Part shown: one piece after another, positions 6,701-14,486 of the stretch
Numbering within the stretch: position 1 is the first letter of the stretch
Layout: each line of letters starts with the position of its first letter
Assembly: GCA_016293495.1 (NCBI GenBank)
Contig: JAEDED010000024.1
Location: 1-33,650, forward strand
Direction: 5' to 3'
Source of the DNA: Treponema sp.
GTDB taxonomy: Bacteria; Spirochaetota; Spirochaetia; Treponematales; Treponemataceae
Length of the DNA: 33,650 nucleotides
Program-made: the position numbers and the translations under genes
The notes under the pieces: model-generated
Database searches by the model: none
What the model was told of the DNA's origin: nothing
Seen by the model: only the letters and a program-made list of their open reading frames with translations

Positions 6701-8155
6701 ATGGCTTCAGAAATGGGCGAGGCAATTCGCCAGTTAATGCAGGAAAAAGGTCTTTCAGAAGACTCAGTTAAATTGACAATCGAGAATATGCTCAAGGCAG
6801 CATATAAGAGAACTTTTGGTACAGCAGACAATGCTGTCGTTCAGTTTGCAGATGATTTATCAGACGTAACAATTTTCTCTCGTAAAGAAGTTGTAGACGG
6901 TGTATACGATCCTGTTTTTGAAATTGAACTTGAAGAAGCACGTGTTCTTTCAGAAGAAATCGAAGTAGGTGACGAAATCGATATTCCTCTTGATCCAAAA
7001 GAAGACTTTGCTCGTTCAGCTGTTTCTACTGGTAAACAGACAGCTCACCAGGGCTTGAACGAAAGTTTCAAAGACAATCTCTATAACGAATACAAAGATA
7101 AGATTGGAGAAATCATCATCGGTTACTACCAGCGCGAAAAGAATGGAAATATCTATGTTGACTTCGGTAAGGTAGAAGGTGTTCTTCCTGCTAAGTTCCA
7201 GTCACCAAGAGAAGAATACGAAAAGAATGACCGTATCAGAGCTCTTATCGTAGATATTAAAAAGACTTCAAGCGGAATCCAGGTTGTACTTTCAAGAAGT
7301 GATCCTGAATTTGTTCGTTCAATCATCGAACTCGAAGTTCCAGAACTTTCAGACAAGACTGTAGAAATCTACAAAGTCGTTCGTGATGCAGGTTACAGAA
7401 CAAAGATTGCTGTATTTGCAAACCGCGAAGATGTTGACCCGGTTGGAGCATGTGTTGGTCTTAAAGGAAGCCGTATTCAGAACGTAATCACAGAACTTTC
7501 TGGTGAAAAAATCGATGTTCTTAAATATGACTCAGATCCAGTTGTATTCATCAAGAACGCCTTGAGTCCTGCAGAAGTATCAAAGGTAATCATCCTTGAT
7601 GCAGAAAAGAAACAGGCTCTTGCAATTGTTCCGGACAGCCAGTTCTCACTTGCAATCGGTAAGCAAGGACAGAACGTTCGTCTTGCTAACAAGCTTTGTG
7701 ACTGGACAATTGATGTTAAGACTGAAGAACAGGCAGCTGACATGGATCTTTCAGAAATTGTAAGCCGTCAGGCAGCTTTCAACCTCTTCAATGATGATGG
7801 TTCAGAAGAAGAAGGAAATGCAATTGCTTCACTTCCTGGAGTTGATGTTCGCGTAGCTGACATCCTTAAAGAAAGCGGAATTGTTGATATCCAGCAGTTC
7901 ATTGATGCATACGATGAAGATGCTCTTAAGAACATTGAAGGTCTTACAGCAGATGATATCGAAAATGTAAACAAGATTATCAATGATAATGTTGAAATCG
8001 TAGAAGAGGGAACTTCTTCAAATGATCAGAGTCAGGCTGAAACAGATTCTGAAGAAGAATATTTCTGTCCAGAGTGCGGGGCTAAGATTACACTTGATAT
8101 GACAGTATGTCCAAAGTGTGGTTGTGAGTTCGAATTCTCAGACGACGAAGAATAG
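6701..8155 (+). CDS. nusA: Transcription termination/antitermination factor NusA with C-terminal zinc ribbon
   Basis: This is a 484-residue protein that binds RNA polymerase and nascent RNA and modulates pausing, termination and antitermination. Domains in order are the N-terminal polymerase-binding domain (about 1-125), an S1 domain (about 130-200, GKVEGVLPAKFQSP), two KH domains (about 200-345, with DPVGACVGLKGSRIQNV and FSLAIGKQGQNVRLA), a helix-hairpin-helix-like region (about 375-430, IASLPGVDVRVADIL), an acidic linker and a Cys4 zinc ribbon at residues 456-473 (CPEC and CPKC). The ribbon is an addition absent from E. coli and B. subtilis NusA. A GGGGG-type ribosome-binding site precedes the ATG. 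It is co-transcribed with rimP and infB. Confidence 0.97.
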   Translation: MASEMGEAIRQLMQEKGLSEDSVKLTIENMLKAAYKRTFGTADNAVVQFADDLSDVTIFSRKEVVDGVYDPVFEIELEEARVLSEEIEVGDEIDIPLDPKEDFARSAVSTGKQTAHQGLNESFKDNLYNEYKDKIGEIIIGYYQREKNGNIYVDFGKVEGVLPAKFQSPREEYEKNDRIRALIVDIKKTSSGIQVVLSRSDPEFVRSIIELEVPELSDKTVEIYKVVRDAGYRTKIAVFANREDVDPVGACVGLKGSRIQNVITELSGEKIDVLKYDSDPVVFIKNALSPAEVSKVIILDAEKKQALAIVPDSQFSLAIGKQGQNVRLANKLCDWTIDVKTEEQAADMDLSEIVSRQAAFNLFNDDGSEEEGNAIASLPGVDVRVADILKESGIVDIQQFIDAYDEDALKNIEGLTADDIENVNKIINDNVEIVEEGTSSNDQSQAETDSEEEYFCPECGAKITLDMTVCPKCGCEFEFSDDEE

Positions 8156-8172
8156 AGGTTTAATAGAAATAT

Positions 8173-10797
8173 ATGGCAGATGAAACAGTAAAAAAACCTG
8201 CAGTAGTTGTACATAAGAAAGCAGCAGTAGCCCGCCCGGCAGCAGAAGCAGCTCCCGCTGCAAGTGCTCCAAAAGCAGCAGCTCCAGCTAAGACAGCAGA
8301 AGCTCCTAAAAAGAAGGTCGTTGTTGTTAAGAAAAAGCCGGTAGCAGTTGAAAAGAAACCTGCTGCTGCAGAAGCAGAAAAAACAGAAAAGCCTGTTGCA
8401 GAAAAACCTCAGGCACCAGCTGCTGAACAGAAACCTGCAGAAAGAAGACCAGCTCCAGATCAGAGAAACGGAAACGGTCCTCAGAATAATGGTCAGAAAA
8501 CTTTCAGACGTCAGGGTTCATTTGAAATTAATTCTTCAAGACCTAACGTAAAAGCAGGTAATCTTTCAGATCATACACAGCGCCAGGGTTATGGTAACAG
8601 AGATAACCGCGGTAACGGCGGATTCCAGAGACGTGAAGGCGGATTTACCGGAGCTCAGGCTCGTCAGGGATATCAGAACCGCGAACGTGACGGACAGAAC
8701 CGCGGTCAGGGTGGATTTAACCGTGACGGCGGACGTCCTGGATATCAGGGCGGACAGAACCGTGGACCGGGCGGATTTAATCGCGGCGGACAGGGCGGCG
8801 GATTCGGTGGAGGTCAGGGCAGAAGCTATGCACCACCAGCTGACAACATTACAACAAACAAGACAGCAGCTAAGAAGAAGTTTACTGGAAAGAAACAGAC
8901 TTACAGCCGCAAAGATAAAGAAGAAGCTTTTGACGAAGACAAGTTCTTTGAAACAAAGAAGAAGGTTGAAACTCCAGCAAGCGTAGTTCCTGCAAAAATT
9001 GATATCATGGAATCAATTTCTGTTTCAGATCTCGCACGCAAGATGAACCTTAAGGCTTCTGAAATCATCGGTAAGTTAATGTCGATGGGAATGATGGTAA
9101 CAATCACTCAGTCAATCGATGCCGATACTGCAACACTTCTTGCTGCAGAATATAACTGTGAAGTACATCTTGTAAGCTTGTACGATGAAACTGTAATTGC
9201 TTCAGACTCAACTGACGATCACAACGCAATGGCTCGTCCACCAATCGTAACTGTAATGGGACACGTTGACCATGGTAAGACAAAGACTTTGGATGCTATC
9301 CGTAAGTCTCACGTTGCAGAAGGCGAAGCTGGTGGTATTACACAGGCTATCGGTGCTTACTCAGTTCATACAGACAAGGGATCAATCACATTCCTTGATA
9401 CACCGGGACATGAAGCATTTACAATGATGCGTGCACGCGGTGCTCAGATTACAGATATCGTAGTACTTGTTGTTGCTGCAGATGACGGTGTAATGCCTCA
9501 GACTCTCGAAGCTATCAACCATGCTAAAGATGCTAAGGTTCCTATTATCGTTGCTGTAAACAAAGTTGATAAACCTGAAGCAAACCCAGACCGTGTTAAA
9601 ACACAGCTTGCTGAATTAGGACTTACACCTGAAGAATGGGGTGGAGATACTCAGTTCGTTCATATTTCTGCTCTCAAGAAAGAAGGTATTGATGATCTTC
9701 TTGATGCGATCCTTCTTCAGGCAGAAATGCTTGAACTTAACAGTGCTTATGAATGCCGTGCTGAAGGTAAAATCCTTGAAAGCCGCGTAGATCAGGGCCG
9801 TGGTGTTGTAGCTACTGTAGTTGTACAGAAAGGTACACTCCGTCAGGGTGATCCATATGTTGCCGGTATTTATTCTGGACGTGTTCGTGCGATGTTCGAT
9901 GACCGTGGTCACAGAATCCAGGAAGCTGGTCCTTCAACTCCTGTTGAAGTACTCGGTATGGAAGAAATGCCAAACGCAGGTGATCCATTCCAGGTAACAG
10001 AATCAGAAAAAGACGCACGTGCAATTTCATCTAAGCGCCAGGAACTTAAACGTTTCGAAGCAGCTAAGGCTGTCAAGAAAACAACGCTTGAATCACTTTA
10101 CAGCGATATCGCCGACAGTGAAGTTAAAGAACTCAAGGTTATCATCAAAGCTGACCTTCAGGGTTCTGCAGAAGCTCTCAAAGCTTCGCTTGAAAAACTT
10201 TCAACTCGCGAAATCCGCCTTAACGTAATTCACTCAAGTGCCGGTGCTATCAACGAATCAGATGTTACACTTGCAGCAGCTGACTCAAATGCAATTATCA
10301 TCGGATTTAATGTTCGTCCTACTCCAAAAGCAAAAATGCTTGCAGAACAGGAAAACGTAGAAATCCGCAAATACAATATTATCTACAAGTGTGTTGAAGA
10401 AATTCAGCAGGCTATGGAAGGTATGCTTTCTCCTGATACTAAAGAAGAAGTTATCGGTCAGGTTGAAGTTCGTAACACATTCAAAGTTCCAAAGGTTGGT
10501 ACAATTGCAGGTTGTTATGTAACTGAAGGTTCTGTAAAGAAAACTTGTACTGTTAACCTCATCCGTGAAGGTATCGTAGTATTCAACGGTAAGATCGCTT
10601 CCCTCAAACGCTTCAAGGACGACGCAAAAGAAGTTCTTAAGGGATTTGAATGTGGTATCGGTCTTGTTGACTGGCAGGATATCAAAGTTGGCGATACTCT
10701 CGAAATCATTGATACAGTAGAAGTAGCACGCAAACTTGGTGATACAATTGCACAGGAAAAAGCTAAAGAAGCTGCAAAAGCAGGTGAAACTGAATAA
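8173..10797 (+). CDS. infB: Translation initiation factor IF-2
   Basis: This is an 874-residue GTPase that places initiator tRNA on the 30S subunit and promotes subunit joining. The N-terminus is low complexity: residues about 1-100 are Ala/Lys/Pro-rich, and residues about 139-217 are Arg/Gly/Gln/Asn-rich with repeated RGG- and GGFNR-like units. The IF2 N-terminal domain follows (about 277-330, SVSDLARKMNLKASEIIGKL). The G domain has GHVDHGKT (363-370), DTPGHEAF, NKVDKP and SALKKEG. Domains II, III (AEALKASLEKL) and IV (C-terminal, IASLKRFKDD) are complete. It starts 17 bp after nusA, and its stop codon overlaps the start of rbfA by one base. Confidence 0.97.
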   Translation: MADETVKKPAVVVHKKAAVARPAAEAAPAASAPKAAAPAKTAEAPKKKVVVVKKKPVAVEKKPAAAEAEKTEKPVAEKPQAPAAEQKPAERRPAPDQRNGNGPQNNGQKTFRRQGSFEINSSRPNVKAGNLSDHTQRQGYGNRDNRGNGGFQRREGGFTGAQARQGYQNRERDGQNRGQGGFNRDGGRPGYQGGQNRGPGGFNRGGQGGGFGGGQGRSYAPPADNITTNKTAAKKKFTGKKQTYSRKDKEEAFDEDKFFETKKKVETPASVVPAKIDIMESISVSDLARKMNLKASEIIGKLMSMGMMVTITQSIDADTATLLAAEYNCEVHLVSLYDETVIASDSTDDHNAMARPPIVTVMGHVDHGKTKTLDAIRKSHVAEGEAGGITQAIGAYSVHTDKGSITFLDTPGHEAFTMMRARGAQITDIVVLVVAADDGVMPQTLEAINHAKDAKVPIIVAVNKVDKPEANPDRVKTQLAELGLTPEEWGGDTQFVHISALKKEGIDDLLDAILLQAEMLELNSAYECRAEGKILESRVDQGRGVVATVVVQKGTLRQGDPYVAGIYSGRVRAMFDDRGHRIQEAGPSTPVEVLGMEEMPNAGDPFQVTESEKDARAISSKRQELKRFEAAKAVKKTTLESLYSDIADSEVKELKVIIKADLQGSAEALKASLEKLSTREIRLNVIHSSAGAINESDVTLAAADSNAIIIGFNVRPTPKAKMLAEQENVEIRKYNIIYKCVEEIQQAMEGMLSPDTKEEVIGQVEVRNTFKVPKVGTIAGCYVTEGSVKKTCTVNLIREGIVVFNGKIASLKRFKDDAKEVLKGFECGIGLVDWQDIKVGDTLEIIDTVEVARKLGDTIAQEKAKEAAKAGETE

Positions 10798-11228
10798 TGG
10801 GCGAATATAGATTACTCAGACTTGGTGAACAGATCCGCGAAGAAATCTCAACATTGATTCTTCGCGGCGAAATCAAAGATCCAAGGGTTAACCAGTTTTT
10901 GACTATTAACAGAGTAGAGGTTGTTTCTGACCTTGCATACGCAAAGGTTTATGTTTCAACCTTTATGGCTGATAACCAGCTTAACAAAGGTGTTGCCGGA
11001 TTGCAGAACGCAGCCGGCTTCATCCAGTCAACAATTGCTAAAAAACTTACAATCAGAAAGTTTCCAAAATTGACATTTGTTGCAGATACAAGTCTTAAAG
11101 ACGGCTTCAACATGGTCAGAAAGCTTGATGAACTTGCCGCACACGATGCTGAAGTTGCAAAAAAGGCTGCTGAATCAGGTTACGTGTCAGAAAATGAAAA
11201 CTTCCTGAACGAAACTTCTGATAAATAA
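10797..11228 (+). CDS. rbfA: Ribosome-binding factor A
   Basis: This 143-residue KH-fold protein is needed for late 30S maturation and 5'-end processing of 16S rRNA. The start RLLRLGEQIREEISTLIL, the DPRVNQFLTINRVEVVSDLAYAKVYVS core and the RKFPKLTFVADTSLKDGFNM segment are typical. The stop codon of infB overlaps its ATG (TAATG), which suggests translational coupling. It is followed by truB after 8 bp. Confidence 0.95.
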   Translation: MGEYRLLRLGEQIREEISTLILRGEIKDPRVNQFLTINRVEVVSDLAYAKVYVSTFMADNQLNKGVAGLQNAAGFIQSTIAKKLTIRKFPKLTFVADTSLKDGFNMVRKLDELAAHDAEVAKKAAESGYVSENENFLNETSDK

Positions 11229-11236
11229 AATACTAA

Positions 11237-12310
11237 ATGGCAAAGAAGAATTCTAATGCGGCTGGCATCGTACTGCTTGCAAAACAAAGTGGACTAACAA
11301 GTTACTCTTCACTCCATGCAGTTAAGAAAGCCCTTGGCACCTCTAAAGTAGGACATACCGGAACTTTAGACAGTTTTGCTCAAGGGCTTTTAGTTGTCTG
11401 CGTAGGGAATCTTACACGCCTTTCATCTCATATTACTGCCTTCAATAAAACTTACGAAGCTGTAATCGAATTCGGAAAAGAAACAGACACACTTGACCCA
11501 ACCGGTGAAGTTATTAAAACCGCTGAACTTCCAGACCTACAATCACTTTTAAAATCCCTTGATCAATTTACAGGCGCCATTGAACAGACTCCGCCTGCAT
11601 TCAGTGCGCTTCACGTTGACGGAAAACGTGCAAGTGATCTTATAAGAAGCGGGCAGGAAGTGGAACTTGAAAAACGTGTTGTTCATGTCTTTTCAAAAAA
11701 AATCTGTGAGTTGAAATTCGAAGATGGCGACTCAGTTACTTTCCCTGAAGATGATGAAGATGAATTTAAAGCCTTTGATTTTTCTGAATATTCTGATTTG
11801 CTTACTAAAAAAGTTCATTATGCAAGAATCCGTTTTGAAGTCAGCAAAGGAACTTACATAAGATCTCTTGCCCGTGACATTGGTTCTTCGTGTTCAAGTG
11901 CAGCTTTTCTTGACGGATTACTCAGAACTAAAATCAGCTGCTTTGACTTAAAGAACGCAGCCGGAATTGAACTATTAAAACCATTTACGATTGATTCAGT
12001 CTTGCAGAATTTAAACTCAGTTCCTAAGTCAGAAAACTTTGACATCATTGTCGAAGAAGTAAAAAATAAAATTGTCTCAATGACTCCAGAAATTGCAGAG
12101 CAGTGCGGAATGAAGGCAGTCATACTCAGCAAAGATAATGAAAAATATTTTTATAACGGCTGTCCATTGAAGCAGAAAATGTTCAGTGCAGTTTTTAAAG
12201 ATGCAAAATATTCAGTATTCCTTGAAGACGGAACTTTTGCAGGCGTTATCAGATTTGAAAATAACAGTATTTATTATGAATACGTAATTCCTAGAAATAA
12301 ATCAGAATAA
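11237..12310 (+). CDS. truB: tRNA pseudouridine-55 synthase TruB
   Basis: This is a 357-residue enzyme that makes pseudouridine 55 in the T-arm of tRNAs. The catalytic block is GHTGTLDSFAQGLLVV, with Asp45; the usual Pro after Asp is Ser here. Further family blocks are KTYEAVIEFGKETDTLDPTG, TPPAFSALHVDGKRASDLIR and the RIRFEVSKGTYIRSLARDIG strand. An acidic insert (PEDDEDEFKAFDFSEYSD, about residues 174-192) and a long C-terminal tail make it larger than the typical 300-residue enzyme. No clear ribosome-binding site lies in the 8-bp gap after rbfA, so translation is probably coupled. Confidence 0.93.
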   Translation: MAKKNSNAAGIVLLAKQSGLTSYSSLHAVKKALGTSKVGHTGTLDSFAQGLLVVCVGNLTRLSSHITAFNKTYEAVIEFGKETDTLDPTGEVIKTAELPDLQSLLKSLDQFTGAIEQTPPAFSALHVDGKRASDLIRSGQEVELEKRVVHVFSKKICELKFEDGDSVTFPEDDEDEFKAFDFSEYSDLLTKKVHYARIRFEVSKGTYIRSLARDIGSSCSSAAFLDGLLRTKISCFDLKNAAGIELLKPFTIDSVLQNLNSVPKSENFDIIVEEVKNKIVSMTPEIAEQCGMKAVILSKDNEKYFYNGCPLKQKMFSAVFKDAKYSVFLEDGTFAGVIRFENNSIYYEYVIPRNKSE

Positions 12311-12348
12311 ACAACTAAAATTGCAATAGAAACAAAATTGGAATAAAA

Positions 12349-13155
12349 ATGCAAGTATTTAACTGGAACGATATTAAAGACAGTTTATTTAGCTCAAACT
12401 TGATTGCAGGTTTTGAAAATGGTTCAGGAATTTCTATCGGAAGCTTTGACGGTCTTCATCAGGGACACAGGCTTTTAATTTCGACACTTGTAGAACACTG
12501 TAAATCAATGGGAATTAAAAGCGGAGTCGTTTCTTTTACACGTCCGCTTCCAAGCTATAAGCATGCAGAAGATTATCAGGGAGATTTAACAACATTGAAT
12601 CAGCGCTTAAAGCTCTTTACAGAAGCAGGCCTTGATTTTGCAATCATCGTAGATTTTACAAAAGATTTTTCTGAGCTTAAGGGCGTGGAATTTTTACAGC
12701 TTTTAGTTAATTCATTTAATATGAAATTTATTGCAGAAGGTGTGGATTTCCGCTGCGGATATAAAGGTTCAACTGATATTAGTGCGATTAAATATTTTGC
12801 AGACCAGTCATTGGTAAAATATGAATTTGTTGAACCTGTTTACTATCGTCCCGGAACTGATGAAGAAGAAAGAATCAGTTCATCGTACATCAGGAATATG
12901 GTATTGAAAAGATTTTTATCAACAGCCGAAGAACTGCTTGAGCGCCCATATTCCCTGGAACTTGAATTTAATTCGGATCAGATGAAAATTCCTTTGACAG
13001 AAATTAAACAGGCAGTTCCTCCCTCTGGAGTTTATCAGGCTAAAATCAACGGTCAGGGCGTGAGGGTAGAAATTACAGATACTGATCTGACAGTTTCGGG
13101 AACAGATGCGGCTTTTAAGCCAATACTTAACGAAAATATTGAAGTTGTGTTATAA
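12349..13155 (+). CDS. ribF: RibF-type FMN adenylyltransferase (FAD synthase) with shortened kinase half
   Basis: This is a 268-residue protein related to bifunctional riboflavin kinase/FAD synthase. The nucleotidyltransferase domain (about 22-200) is complete: ISIGSFDGLHQGH with HQGH at 37-40, the GVDFRCGYKGS loop and the SSSYIRN motif at 177-183. After residue 201 only about 67 residues remain, where a full flavokinase domain needs about 120. A PPSGVYQAKING strand is recognisable, but the conserved PT motif and the catalytic Glu region of the kinase are not visible. It may therefore only convert FMN to FAD, with riboflavin phosphorylated elsewhere; this is inference. It is the last gene of the rimP operon, 38 bp after truB. 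Confidence 0.85.
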   Translation: MQVFNWNDIKDSLFSSNLIAGFENGSGISIGSFDGLHQGHRLLISTLVEHCKSMGIKSGVVSFTRPLPSYKHAEDYQGDLTTLNQRLKLFTEAGLDFAIIVDFTKDFSELKGVEFLQLLVNSFNMKFIAEGVDFRCGYKGSTDISAIKYFADQSLVKYEFVEPVYYRPGTDEEERISSSYIRNMVLKRFLSTAEELLERPYSLELEFNSDQMKIPLTEIKQAVPPSGVYQAKINGQGVRVEITDTDLTVSGTDAAFKPILNENIEVVL

Positions 13156-13156
13156 T
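13127..13156 (+). promoter_or_regulatory. Extended -10 promoter for hexokinase
   Basis: A perfect TATAAT (13151-13156) preceded by TG at 13148-13149 forms an extended -10 element that overlaps the ribF stop codon. A TTAACG -35-like hexamer (13127-13132) lies 18 bases upstream. It separates hexokinase expression from the rimP operon. Confidence 0.6.
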
Positions 13157-13187
13157 ATAAAATCCAATTTTTAAAGAGGTAAATTAC

Positions 13188-14486
13188 ATGAACGCTAAAG
13201 TAAGCGAATTTCTTTCAAGACATAATTTTGTTCAGCACATCGATATTGATACTTTCTCTCAGGCATTGCTCAATGACATGAGAAAAGGAATCAATGGTGA
13301 AAAAGCTGATGAAGACATGATCCGCACATGGACAAATCCACCGGAAGCTAAAGTTAAAAACCAGAAGGTAATCGTAATCGATGCAGGTGGAACAAACTTC
13401 CGTTCATGCCTGGTAACATTCGATGCAGATGGCGTTCCTACAATTTCAAATCTTGAAAAAACATCAATGCCTGGAATCGAAAAAGAACTTTCATTCAAAG
13501 AATTCTTTGACAAGTTTGCAGAAAACCTTGAACACCTTAAAAATCAGGCTGATTCAATCGGTTTCTGTTTCTCATATCCTACAGAAATTCAGAAAGACGG
13601 CGACGGAATCCTTTTAGGCTTCTCAAAAGAAGTTAAAGCTCCAGAAGTTGTCGGTAAGCCAATCGGAAAATCACTTGCCGATGCTCTTGTTGAACACGGC
13701 TGGAACCGTCCTAAACGCGTATCACTTCTTAATGATACAGTTGCAGCTTTACTTGCAGGCGCAGCCTCTGGACAGAAGGGCGTTGAATATTCTTCATACA
13801 TTGGTTTTATCCTCGGAACTGGAATGAACGCCGCATATATTCAGCCTGCAATTGCCGGCTCAAAAGATTTTGCTTCTTCACAGATTGTTGTCTGCGAATC
13901 AGGAAAATTCTGCGGCGTAATTCAGTCAGATTTTGACAAAGAAGTTGATTCAAAAACAACAAAGCCTGGTACATTCTTTATGGAAAAAGGCTGTTCAGGA
14001 GCATATCTGGGACCTTTGTCTTATTCAGCTTTGACAAACGCCGCAAAAGAAGGTCTTTTATCTTCAAAGATTGCAGAAAAAATTCTTGCTCTTGATAAGC
14101 TTACACTTATTGAAACAAGCGGCTTCCTTCTTGCACCATACGATACAGAAAATACAATTGCAAAAATCCTTGCCGACTGTGGAACTGAAGAAGATTATGA
14201 CTTTATCTTCCAGACTCTTGATGCAATTGTTGAACGTTCAGCTCGTTACAGTGCAACAATTCTTGCTGCCTGTGTAATCCAGAGCGGAGAAGGAAAACTT
14301 CCTTCAAAACCTGTATGCATTCTCTGCAACGGTTCTACATATCATAAGACTTACAAAATCTACGAACGCGTAAAAGGTTACCTCGAAGAACTTCTTACTC
14401 GCCAGAAAGGTCTTTACTGGGACATTATTGCAGTTGAAAATGACATTACATTGGGCGCTGCAATCGGTGGATTAATTGAACGCTAA
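13188..14486 (+). CDS. Eukaryotic-type hexokinase
   Basis: This 432-residue cytoplasmic kinase phosphorylates glucose and related hexoses using ATP. It belongs to the hexokinase family usual in eukaryotes rather than to bacterial ROK or Glk kinases. The phosphate-1 loop is VIDAGGTNFRS (about 63-73), the sugar-binding block is GFCFSYPTEI, the catalytic Asp183 lies in LLNDTVAALLAGA, and the adenosine/phosphate-2 loop is GFILGTGMNAAY (206-217). Related genes are known in T. pallidum and other spirochaetes. The AAAGAGG site is 8 bases before the ATG. It supplies glucose-6-phosphate for glycolysis and, with glgC in this window, may feed glycogen. The last 11 bases overlap the next gene. Confidence 0.92.
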   Translation: MNAKVSEFLSRHNFVQHIDIDTFSQALLNDMRKGINGEKADEDMIRTWTNPPEAKVKNQKVIVIDAGGTNFRSCLVTFDADGVPTISNLEKTSMPGIEKELSFKEFFDKFAENLEHLKNQADSIGFCFSYPTEIQKDGDGILLGFSKEVKAPEVVGKPIGKSLADALVEHGWNRPKRVSLLNDTVAALLAGAASGQKGVEYSSYIGFILGTGMNAAYIQPAIAGSKDFASSQIVVCESGKFCGVIQSDFDKEVDSKTTKPGTFFMEKGCSGAYLGPLSYSALTNAAKEGLLSSKIAEKILALDKLTLIETSGFLLAPYDTENTIAKILADCGTEEDYDFIFQTLDAIVERSARYSATILAACVIQSGEGKLPSKPVCILCNGSTYHKTYKIYERVKGYLEELLTRQKGLYWDIIAVENDITLGAAIGGLIER

